A stretch of DNA of 5,803 nt, taken from positions 1-5,803 of the forward strand of contig DCUS01000065.1 of NCBI GenBank assembly GCA_002327885.1, read 5' to 3'. The stretch comes from Syntrophaceae bacterium UBA2208 (GTDB taxonomy: Bacteria; Desulfobacterota; BSN033; UBA1163). Positions 1 through 5,726 of the stretch are shown here, piece by piece (position 1 is the stretch's first letter; every line of letters begins with the position of its first letter). A program made the position numbers and the translations under genes. The notes under the pieces are model-generated. The model was not told the origin of the DNA, did no database searches, and saw nothing but the letters and a program-made list of their open reading frames with translations.

Positions 1-393
1 GATCATGCTCCGCATTCCCCGGAAGAGAAAAACCGCTCCTGGGAGGATGCCCCCTTCGGAGTGATTGGGTTAGAAACAACCCTCGGATTGGTCTTAAGTT
101 TCTTGGTGCGTCCGGGAATTTTGACGCTTCATCAAGCCATTGAGAAAATGACGATCCGACCGGCTCAGATTTTCGGGCTTGATATATTGGGAATTGGCAG
201 CCTCCGATCAGGGGGTCAAGCAGACCTGACTCTGATTGATGTGGATAAGAGATGGAGGGTAAACGCCAATCGCTTTTACTCCAAAGGCAGGAATTGCCCC
301 TTTGATGGGTGGGAGCTCCATGGAAAAGCGATCCTGACCATGGTCGCAGGAAGAATTGTGGCAAAAGATGGAATGATTGAACCTGAGAATTAA
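1..393 (+). CDS. pyrC: Dihydroorotase, C-terminal part (5' end outside window)
   Basis: This is the C-terminal 130 residues of a dihydroorotase, the zinc amidohydrolase that interconverts carbamoyl-aspartate and dihydroorotate in cytoplasmic pyrimidine synthesis. The frame is open from base 1 and begins with DHAPHSPEEKNR, the family signature that carries the catalytic aspartate (visible residue 1) and a substrate-contacting histidine. It continues with APFGVIGLETTLGL, which lines the active site. The C-terminal stretch has the small beta-domain pattern of the family (GGQADLTLID, then SKGRNCPFDGWELHGK, then a TMVAGRIV strand). It resembles the type I, Bacillus-like PyrC class. The zinc-ligand region (HxH and the carbamylated lysine) lies upstream of the window and cannot be checked. 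The stop is TAA at 391-393, 73 bases before the chosen pyrB start, so the two genes are probably in one operon. The frame is intact and typical in what can be seen. Confidence 0.95.
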   Translation, partial: DHAPHSPEEKNRSWEDAPFGVIGLETTLGLVLSFLVRPGILTLHQAIEKMTIRPAQIFGLDILGIGSLRSGGQADLTLIDVDKRWRVNANRFYSKGRNCPFDGWELHGKAILTMVAGRIVAKDGMIEPEN

Positions 394-450
394 TGATCTA
401 TCCATGGAGCCCGGATCGATTGAAAGCCTTGGTTCATCAAGTCTGAGTTT

Positions 451-458
451 AAAGGAGG
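451..458 (+). promoter_or_regulatory. Ribosome binding site of pyrB
   Basis: AAAGGAGG is a near-perfect Shine-Dalgarno sequence placed 8 bases before the ATG at 467. It settles the start of pyrB: the same frame is open further upstream to a TTG at 377, but that start would overlap the end of pyrC, has no ribosome site, and would add 30 residues that do not look like the family. Confidence 0.9.
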
Positions 459-466
459 TTTTAAAA

Positions 467-1399
467 ATGGGGAGCCTTAAAGGAAAAGACATCCTTCATG
501 GGAATCAGTTTTCTAAAAGAGATATTGATACGATCATCAAGAACGCATCCTATTTTGAAAAAGAATTAAAGAAAAAGAAAGCCCTCAATTTATTGGAAGG
601 AAAGATTCTGGCGACTCTCTTTTTTGAGCCCAGTACAAGAACGCGACTCTCCTTTGAAGCAGCGATGCAGCGTTTGGGGGGAGGGGTCATCAGCCTGGGT
701 TCCGTTGAAAGTTCCTCGGTTGCAAAAGGGGAGACCTTGACAGATACCGTGAGGACGGCGTCCCAATATGCCGATGTGATTGTGATTCGACACCCACGCA
801 CGGGATCAGCCAGAGAGGCAGCGGAGGCAGTTTCTACCCCTATCATTAATGCCGGGGACGGGACAGGACAACACCCCACTCAAGCTCTCCTCGACATCTA
901 TACGATTTACAAAGAGTTAGGTTCTCTTAAGAATTTGGTCGTCTCTATAATCGGTGATTTAAAGAATGGCCGGACGGTCCATGCATTGGTCGAGCTCTTA
1001 TCTCTTTATCAGACCCAGTTCTATTTTGTCTCGCCTGGCGCCCTAAGAATGCCTGAGGAAATCACCTCCAATCTAACGCAGCGAGGGATTAAGATCGAAG
1101 AGACAGAGGACATGTTAAAAGCAACCAATGCAAGTCACCTCATCTATATGACCCGAATTCAGAAAGAGAGATTTACTGACCTATCAGAGTATGAAAGAGT
1201 CAAGGGAAGCTATATTATAGACGAAGCATTTCTTAAGAAGCTGAAGAAAAAGATCACTATTCTTCACCCCCTTCCGAGGGTAGATGAGATCAGCACGGAA
1301 GTGGATGACTACCCGGGTGCGGCCTATTTTAGACAGATGAGAAATGGAGTTTTTGTGCGAATGGCTCTGCTTGCGATGGTCTTAGAAGGTATCCCTTGA
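467..1399 (+). CDS. pyrB: Aspartate carbamoyltransferase, catalytic chain
   Basis: The enzyme joins carbamoyl phosphate and aspartate to form carbamoyl-aspartate, the committed step of pyrimidine synthesis. The protein is 310 residues, normal for the catalytic chain. Carbamoyl phosphate-binding FEPSTRTRLSFE lies at residues 53-64, followed by the SVAKGETLTDT loop with K87 (equivalent to the catalytic-loop lysine), RHP at 108-110, and GDGTGQHPTQALLD at 130-143 with H137. The aspartate-binding part has TRIQKER at 229-235 and HPLPRVDEI at 267-275. All expected active-site residues are present. These motifs are closer to the E. coli/archaeal type of chain, which normally assembles with the regulatory chain PyrI, than to the Bacillus type. 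No pyrI follows. The start is the ATG behind a strong ribosome site. It is probably co-transcribed with pyrC; no attenuator or PyrR-type element is visible in the 73-base gap. Confidence 0.97.
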   Translation: MGSLKGKDILHGNQFSKRDIDTIIKNASYFEKELKKKKALNLLEGKILATLFFEPSTRTRLSFEAAMQRLGGGVISLGSVESSSVAKGETLTDTVRTASQYADVIVIRHPRTGSAREAAEAVSTPIINAGDGTGQHPTQALLDIYTIYKELGSLKNLVVSIIGDLKNGRTVHALVELLSLYQTQFYFVSPGALRMPEEITSNLTQRGIKIEETEDMLKATNASHLIYMTRIQKERFTDLSEYERVKGSYIIDEAFLKKLKKKITILHPLPRVDEISTEVDDYPGAAYFRQMRNGVFVRMALLAMVLEGIP

Positions 1400-1464
1400 T
1401 TTACCACGTTAGAAATCATCAGTTCCTTATTGGGGGTGGAGTCAGAGTTCTATTCTTTCAAACG

Positions 1465-1519
1465 GTTTATTTTAGAGTTCGGAGCCTCATAACCTGAAAC
1501 TCCGAATTCCGAAATAAAT
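1465..1519 (+). repeat. Long imperfect inverted repeat between pyrB and the MEMO gene
   Basis: Bases 1465-1484 can pair with 1500-1519 around a 15-base loop. This gives 20 positions with one A-C mismatch (1474/1510) and three G-U pairs. The inner ten pairs (1475-1484 with 1500-1509) are the GC-richer core. No U-tract follows, so it is not a textbook intrinsic terminator. The right arm stops two bases before the GAGGTGA ribosome site of the next gene. It could be a processing or regulatory hairpin in the transcript, or one copy of a dispersed intergenic palindrome; the window holds no second copy. The rest of the 1400-1532 gap shows no gene and no convincing promoter. Confidence 0.6.
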
Positions 1520-1532
1520 AGAGGTGAGTTCC

Positions 1533-2378
1533 ATGAACCGACGGAAAAGAACACTGCCAATGGGGTGGTACCCTGCGGAAAAAAAGGAATGCCGGCGAGA
1601 GATCGAATCGTATTTGGAGGGATGGTCGCCTTCTTTGCTTCAACTCACCAAGGGGTTAGGTGGAATTGTCCCGCATGCGGGTTGGTATTTCTCCGGGAAA
1701 CTTGCCGCAAGGGTCTTTCATGCCTTGAGATTGAAAAGCAATCCTGAAGTGGTTGTCCTTTACGGGGGGCATCTTTCCACGGAGGACCTCCCCCGATTGG
1801 TAACAGAGGAGGCCTGCGAAACGCCATTCGGTGATATCGAGATTCATGCCAGCTTCGTAAAAAGCCTGATGAGAAGAATGGATGTAAGAAAGGAGAGTCC
1901 GACCAGCGGAGACAATACCATTGAGATTCAATTGGCTATGGTAAAATATTTTTTCCCGGAAGCGAAGCTTATTGCCATACGATCGCCACTTTCTCCCAAA
2001 GCTGAGACACTCGGGAAAGAAGTGGCTGAGATTGCCAAGGAAGAAAAAATGTCTCTCCTTGCGGTCGGGTCCACAGACTTGACTCACTATGGTCCAAATT
2101 ATGGGTTTTTAAGCAAAGGGATCGGTCCGGATTCTGTGGAGTGGGTCAAAAATGAAAATGATAAAGGGTTTATTGATCGGGCTTTAAAAATGGATATGGA
2201 AGGCCTCCTGAAGCATGCTTTGGAAAATGATAGCGCCTGTAGCGCAGGCGCAGCCATCTCCACAATGGCCACCGCCCAGGCTTTGGGAGCGGAGAAAGGG
2301 ATCCTCCTCGATTACTACACCAGTTATGATATCATGCCGGACGACAGTTTCGTTGGCTATGCGGGGATTCTTTATTGA
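1533..2378 (+). CDS. MEMO family protein (AmmeMemoRadiSam system protein B type)
   Basis: The protein has 281 residues, usual for the MEMO family, whose fold is related to extradiol-dioxygenase/LigB-type non-haem iron proteins. The bacterial role is not settled; members often neighbour AMMECR1-like and radical SAM genes. Family motifs appear in order: GWYPA at residues 11-15 (usual form AGxFYP), IVPHAGWYFSG at 45-55, YGGH at 77-80, SGDNTIEIQL at 125-134, STDLTHY at 180-186, DSACSAGA at 233-240, and YYTSYD then FVGYAGILY at the C-terminus. H48, H80, H185, D182 and C236 match the conserved metal-site residues of human MEMO1, so the site looks intact. The usual (E/D)HSxE motif reads DNTIE here, replacing a conserved histidine by asparagine. 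The ATG at 1533 is chosen because GAGGTGA (1521-1527) sits 5 bases before it; a GTG at 1524 lies inside that ribosome site. There is no signal peptide or membrane segment. It may be read from the pyr transcript or from its own promoter. Confidence 0.9.
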   Translation: MNRRKRTLPMGWYPAEKKECRREIESYLEGWSPSLLQLTKGLGGIVPHAGWYFSGKLAARVFHALRLKSNPEVVVLYGGHLSTEDLPRLVTEEACETPFGDIEIHASFVKSLMRRMDVRKESPTSGDNTIEIQLAMVKYFFPEAKLIAIRSPLSPKAETLGKEVAEIAKEEKMSLLAVGSTDLTHYGPNYGFLSKGIGPDSVEWVKNENDKGFIDRALKMDMEGLLKHALENDSACSAGAAISTMATAQALGAEKGILLDYYTSYDIMPDDSFVGYAGILY

Positions 2379-2485
2379 TGGAGTGAGAGAAAAAAATTAC
2401 ACCCGGCGACACTTGCTTTTTGACGGACCCAAGAATGATGGCACCCTATCAATCACTCAAAACGAGAGCCGTTCCGCGATGATAT
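2379..2485. other. Convergent intergenic gap
   Basis: This is the meeting point of the MEMO gene (plus strand) and the HD-GYP gene (minus strand). A run of seven A residues near 2389-2395 would be a U-tract on the minus-strand transcript, but no adjacent GC-rich hairpin could be found for either direction. How the two transcripts end here is unclear; no gene is visible. Confidence 0.5.
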
Positions 2486-3787
2486 CTAAAGGGACATCTC
2501 ATGAAGGTCATCGGTCGAATCTTCATTCAATTCCCAGATCGTAGGGGATGAAGGTTCTGAAAGATCCCGAATCCGCCCATATTCGTCGCCGACCATAGGG
2601 CATAACGGTTTTCCGGTTTGTGTCTCAACAATCATCCCACAACTTCCGTCCGAGAGGACGACTCTCCGCCCTGCCGCCATGACATTCAAGAGTAATAGGA
2701 AAGAGGAGACATACTCCTTGTAAAGTTTTCCGGACAAGGCGTCCCTGATTAAAATGGTTGCGGCCTTGGCAACGGTTAAAGCGGGCCGATAAGGGCGAAC
2801 CGTGCGAAGGGCATCATAGACATCGGCAACCGCTACAAGAAGGCTCGCAAAATGCTGCCTATGCTGCGGTAAATGATCCTGGACTTTAGGATATCCCGAG
2901 TGATCAGCCCCCATATGGTGCTGGTGGGCCACTACAGGGAGGAGAGGGTATGATGATTCTACCCCGGGGATATCGAGGAGGAGCCGAGCACCAATGGAGG
3001 GATGCCTCTCCATGAGGTGCCACTCATGGGGTTCAAGGGATCCTTTGTGATTTAGAATCTCTTTGGGCACCTCTTTCTTTCCGAGGTCATGACAGAGAGC
3101 AGCCATGGCGATCGCATTGACCATCTCATCGGAAAGCCGGAGGCCCCGAGCTAAAGCGGACGAGAGAACGCAGACATTGAGGGCATGAGTAAAGGTGTAA
3201 TCGTCGAAGTTTTTCATTTCACGGATCGGTTCAAAAAGTTCTCTGCCTAAGGACAAACGGGCCACAATCGCGCACACCACCTCACGTGCTCGAACGAGAC
3301 CTTCGGACTTTCTGGATTCGAGGTCGGAAAGAACTTCCTGAGTCTCAGTCAGAAATCCGAGATATCCTGTAACAGCCCGAATTAAGACCGATTGAGGTTC
3401 GACCCTTCTTTCAAGTTTTAAAGACCCGGCGGTGATTTTCGACCCTTGGTAGGGAGCCCGATCCTTGGAAACTACCTTCTCAATCCAGGCCATCAGATCG
3501 TTATCACTCGCTTCCCCATCAATTTGTACACTCTCGAATCCGAGTTGTTGGAGCGATTCAAAAAGAGCACGAAAAGACAGGGGAATGGTTTCAATCCTCC
3601 TGTCTGCGACAATCGTATCATTTCCGAGGAAGGTAATTCTTACCGATCGTCCCCATTCACCAAGCTTCTGAGAGGCTTGCATCGCCGAATGGAGAACTTG
3701 CTTGGCCCCCGGAGGATAGATCCGTCGATTCCGAAAAAGAGCCCCAAGAGAGGCAAGAAAATAATCAAGGACATCTTGCCCCATCAT
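2486..3787 (-). CDS. HD-GYP domain protein with N-terminal RIYP module; probable cyclic-di-GMP phosphodiesterase
   Basis: This is a 433-residue soluble protein with no membrane segments. Residues about 1-110 form a module with LFRNRRIYPP (17-26) that resembles the start of the upstream gene's product. An HD-GYP domain spans about 185-370: H201 in YTFTHALNV, HDLGKKEVP at 233-241, RHPSIGARLL at 261-270, HQHHMGADHSGYP at 288-300, and DVYDALRTVRPYR at 322-334. Known HD-GYP enzymes hydrolyse cyclic-di-GMP to pGpG or GMP. The metal ligands expected for a two-metal enzyme (H201, H233, D234, H262, H290, H291, D322) are all present. The classic HHExxDGxGYP motif is altered, with Glu replaced by Met292 and the Gly after Asp by His296. 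The tail (about 374-388, RRVVLSDGSCGMIVE) is the short beta module often found after HD-GYP domains. There is no receiver or PAS domain, so the RIYP module is the likely input. AGGAG at 3792-3796 serves either of two tandem ATGs (3787 or 3784), the second at the better distance. It is probably the second gene of an operon. Confidence 0.9.
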   Translation of the reverse strand: MMGQDVLDYFLASLGALFRNRRIYPPGAKQVLHSAMQASQKLGEWGRSVRITFLGNDTIVADRRIETIPLSFRALFESLQQLGFESVQIDGEASDNDLMAWIEKVVSKDRAPYQGSKITAGSLKLERRVEPQSVLIRAVTGYLGFLTETQEVLSDLESRKSEGLVRAREVVCAIVARLSLGRELFEPIREMKNFDDYTFTHALNVCVLSSALARGLRLSDEMVNAIAMAALCHDLGKKEVPKEILNHKGSLEPHEWHLMERHPSIGARLLLDIPGVESSYPLLPVVAHQHHMGADHSGYPKVQDHLPQHRQHFASLLVAVADVYDALRTVRPYRPALTVAKAATILIRDALSGKLYKEYVSSFLLLLNVMAAGRRVVLSDGSCGMIVETQTGKPLCPMVGDEYGRIRDLSEPSSPTIWELNEDSTDDLHEMSL

Positions 3788-3824
3788 CTTTCTCCTTTTT
3801 TAGTAAATCCCGGTAGTTTTGCAT
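3765..3824 (-). CDS. Possible 19-codon leader ORF overlapping the HD-GYP start
   Basis: In the 62-base gap before the HD-GYP gene, an ATG at 3824-3822 opens a 19-codon frame (MQNYRDLLKKEKDDGARCP) that ends at TGA 3767-3765, about 20 bases inside the HD-GYP gene in another frame. AGGAG at 3833-3837 lies 8 bases upstream, an ideal spacing. Translation of it would pass over the HD-GYP ribosome site, so it could couple the two genes or keep that site open. It may equally be chance; there is no homology argument and the peptide has no recognisable features. Confidence 0.25.
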   Translation of the reverse strand: MQNYRDLLKKEKDDGARCP

Positions 3825-3849
3825 GGGCAGCGCTCCTGTTTCTTATTCC

Positions 3850-5571
3850 CTATTCCCTCGGTGAGTTTGAGAGTGAGGTCTGGACTCTCTTTAGAGCCCT
3901 GAGGGCTTCATTGCTGACCTTTGGGTGGGGATGGTTTGAAAGAGCCTGAAGAGGCCGAAGAACCTGGGGAAGCCCTTGCTGTCCGAGAATGATGGCGAGA
4001 TTACGGGCCACATACCAAGGGCTGGTTCGGGACTTCACCACAAATGTTGGCGTTGCGGCTGAAGAGAAGCGAGAGAGGAGATTGACAAGAAAATGGCGCT
4101 TTGAGATCTGTTCTTCTTCCGCAAGGACTTTTAACGCCGTATCGAGGAGGCACCTTTCGTGTTTTACAGCGAAGGTGATAAGGGCCTGTCGTTCTACGAA
4201 CGACGTTTTATTGAAAGAAGAAAGACCCTTTAGAAATAAGTTTTTGACAAGAGGAGGAACAGAATCGAGCAGGTTTGGGAGGGTTCGATCAACAAGCCTG
4301 ACGAATCCTAAAATAGGTAATGGACCAAGTTGTTCTGCACGTCTTTCGATACGGTCGAGAAGTCTTTTCGTAAAGTCTTCCTCTCCCTCCACTGCCAGTG
4401 CAAGGATCAACTGGTCTAAGTATTCATCAGGGTCCACCCATAAAACCGGCGTCTCCTCTTCAGGGCTCATCACGACTGAGGGATTTTTCAGGAATTCGAG
4501 TGAATCAGAATATTCTGTCTCCATGAAAGGGTTTTCCGATAGATTGACAATAAGATCTTCTACTGTCTTCCATACCTCTGCCGTAAACTCGCTATCTTTT
4601 CCTGGAGAAAGCCTGGACTTGACCCGTGAAAGAAGTTCGTCAGTTTTGGCGACCGGGGCAAAACGGCGGTAAACCTCCAAAAATCTTTTGGATCCTTTCT
4701 CACCCAACGCAGCAAGTCCTGCCAGAAGATCTACAAATCGGTCTTCGTCGATCTCCCTCAGCAATGAGGCTTTTCCAAGCCCCAATCGTTTGGACTCCTG
4801 GCCTTCCCGTCCCACGATCCGGACGAGATCTCTGACAGAGAGGAGCGTTCCCATTTGCGTAAGGTAGTCAAGAATATCTTCTCGTTGTCCATCGGGAAGA
4901 AGGGACAGGGCATCCTCGAGGCGCTCACCCAATTTGAGCAAGAATTTCGTAAACCCTTCTGAATCACCCAATCCAGATTCCTTCCACTCAGTCTTTGCAG
5001 TCTCCCAGAATTCATCGGAGGCGATAGCTGTGGCAAGCTGCTCGGCAGGCGCTTCGTGGCTCATCAAGGCAAGCCAGGCCTGACGGCGCCTCTGCTCTGG
5101 GTTATCCCGGTAAGCGTTAATCGTATCCGAAATCTCACTGTGGATTTGGTCCAGATTGAGGGTTTCAATGTTAATGTTAAAAACTTCATCGCGAAGCTTT
5201 CGACGCAGTTCATGACCTTCCAGTTTGGGGGTGGATATCAACTGGGCAAAAGACCAGACATCCTCAAGGGTCACATCTTTCGTCCAGAATAATTGGAGCA
5301 CTTTTCGCGTATGAAGCATTGATGCAAGACGACTTGCCCTGCCGGCAATAAATTCTCCTGACACGACGAGTTCTTTTGAAGTGATGCCGATCTTGAGAGA
5401 CCCTGTGGAATCTAAAGGAGCATAATGAAGGACATTTTTAGCGACTTCGAGGAGGGTAGGATGCTTAGCGGGGTAAATGCGAACACCGCGGATGAGGTGC
5501 GATAGTTCCAGGGCAAATGCCTCGACCTTAATTGAGAGCGGAGAAGTCTCTTTGTATTTTAATCCTATCAT
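3850..5571 (-). CDS. HEAT-like repeat protein with N-terminal RIYP module
   Basis: This 573-residue protein is soluble, with no signal peptide or membrane segments. Residues about 14-115 hold the module shared with the downstream HD-GYP protein: HLIRGVRIYPAKHPTLLE at 25-42, an ELVVSGE strand near 67-73, then RLASMLHTRKVLQL. The middle (about 120-510) is mostly charged amphipathic helices, including segments such as RFVDLLAGLAALGEKGSKRFL (278-298), consistent with an alpha-solenoid. The end (about 517-565) is a recognisable HEAT-type repeat pair: SPWYVARNLAIILGQQG, then HPHPKVSNEALRALKRV. No catalytic motif is visible, so a scaffold or protein-binding role is the best guess. The function is not established. 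The ATG at 5571 is the only plausible start (an in-frame stop lies 22-24 bases upstream and no ATG, GTG or TTG follows before the conserved module), yet no Shine-Dalgarno sequence precedes it. It is the first gene of a probable operon with the HD-GYP gene 62 bases downstream, behind a sigma-54-type promoter. Confidence 0.85.
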   Translation of the reverse strand: MIGLKYKETSPLSIKVEAFALELSHLIRGVRIYPAKHPTLLEVAKNVLHYAPLDSTGSLKIGITSKELVVSGEFIAGRASRLASMLHTRKVLQLFWTKDVTLEDVWSFAQLISTPKLEGHELRRKLRDEVFNINIETLNLDQIHSEISDTINAYRDNPEQRRRQAWLALMSHEAPAEQLATAIASDEFWETAKTEWKESGLGDSEGFTKFLLKLGERLEDALSLLPDGQREDILDYLTQMGTLLSVRDLVRIVGREGQESKRLGLGKASLLREIDEDRFVDLLAGLAALGEKGSKRFLEVYRRFAPVAKTDELLSRVKSRLSPGKDSEFTAEVWKTVEDLIVNLSENPFMETEYSDSLEFLKNPSVVMSPEEETPVLWVDPDEYLDQLILALAVEGEEDFTKRLLDRIERRAEQLGPLPILGFVRLVDRTLPNLLDSVPPLVKNLFLKGLSSFNKTSFVERQALITFAVKHERCLLDTALKVLAEEEQISKRHFLVNLLSRFSSAATPTFVVKSRTSPWYVARNLAIILGQQGLPQVLRPLQALSNHPHPKVSNEALRALKRVQTSLSNSPRE

Positions 5572-5606
5572 TGTGTCGCAAGAAAAAACTGTCTACCGCT
5601 TGATTT

Positions 5607-5640
5607 TTCGTATCGTATTCGCGAACAAACAAGATACGAA
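5607..5640. repeat. Inverted repeat TTCGTATC/GATACGAA enclosing a TTCGCGAA palindrome
   Basis: TTCGTATC (5607-5614) and GATACGAA (5633-5640) are perfect 8-base inverted copies. Between them lies the perfect palindrome TTCGCGAA (5618-5625). The element is 36-69 bases upstream of the HEAT-protein start and downstream of the predicted sigma-54 start point, so it would lie in the mRNA leader. It could be an operator for a dimeric regulator or a hairpin in the leader. No regulator can be named from the sequence. Confidence 0.55.
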
Positions 5641-5661
5641 CTGCTATTACGTTTCTAAAAA

Positions 5662-5678
5662 AGCAAGTTCAATGCCAG
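5662..5678 (-). promoter_or_regulatory. Probable sigma-54 (RpoN) -24/-12 promoter of the HEAT/HD-GYP operon
   Basis: Read on the minus strand, the bases are CTGGCATTGAACTTGCT. Against the sigma-54 consensus YTGGCACGRNNNTTGCW this matches every defined position except the CG at positions 7-8, and the invariant GG and GC have exactly the required spacing. Transcription would start near 5651, leaving a leader of about 80 bases before the ATG at 5571. Sigma-54 promoters need an enhancer-binding activator, and a palindrome of suitable kind lies upstream at 5709-5726. No good -10/-35 pair was found for this gene. Confidence 0.65.
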
Positions 5679-5708
5679 GATGCGACAGATCCCCTAATCC
5701 ATTGTTTT

Positions 5709-5726
5709 AATTGAATATATTCAATT
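5709..5726. promoter_or_regulatory. Perfect 18-bp palindrome, candidate regulator site
   Basis: AATTGAATATATTCAATT is a perfect palindrome in an AT-rich stretch. Its centre is about 66 bp upstream of the start point predicted for the minus-strand operon, which suits an activator or modulator site. It also lies just upstream of anything transcribed rightward out of the window, so it could serve that gene instead. It is too AT-rich and has no loop or G/C stem, so it does not look like a terminator. Confidence 0.5.

Noticed and set aside
377..466. N-terminal extension of pyrB to a TTG at 377
   Set aside because: It overlaps pyrC, has no ribosome site, and a near-perfect AAAGGAGG precedes the ATG at 467, which gives the normal family length.
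1656..2087. Minus-strand 143-codon frame inside the MEMO gene
   Set aside because: It is antisense to the conserved MEMO motifs and its product shows no family features.
2233..2251. GC-rich hairpin GCGCCTG-loop-CAGGCGC
   Set aside because: It lies inside the MEMO gene over the conserved DSACSAGA codons and lacks a T-tract; the coding sequence explains it.
2403..2421. Sigma-54-like GGCGACACTTGCTTTTT on the plus strand
   Set aside because: The GG and TTGC elements are two bases too close together, and any transcript would run antisense into the HD-GYP gene.
3841..3860. Short tandem repeat GGGAATAGGGAATA (minus strand) over the HEAT stop codon
   Set aside because: Only two 7-base units; too short to support a repeat element.
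3989..4672. Long plus-strand open frame (227 codons) opposite the HEAT gene
   Set aside because: It is antisense to a gene with recognisable domains, its product is rich in Ser/Arg typical of a shadow frame, and no ribosome site was seen.
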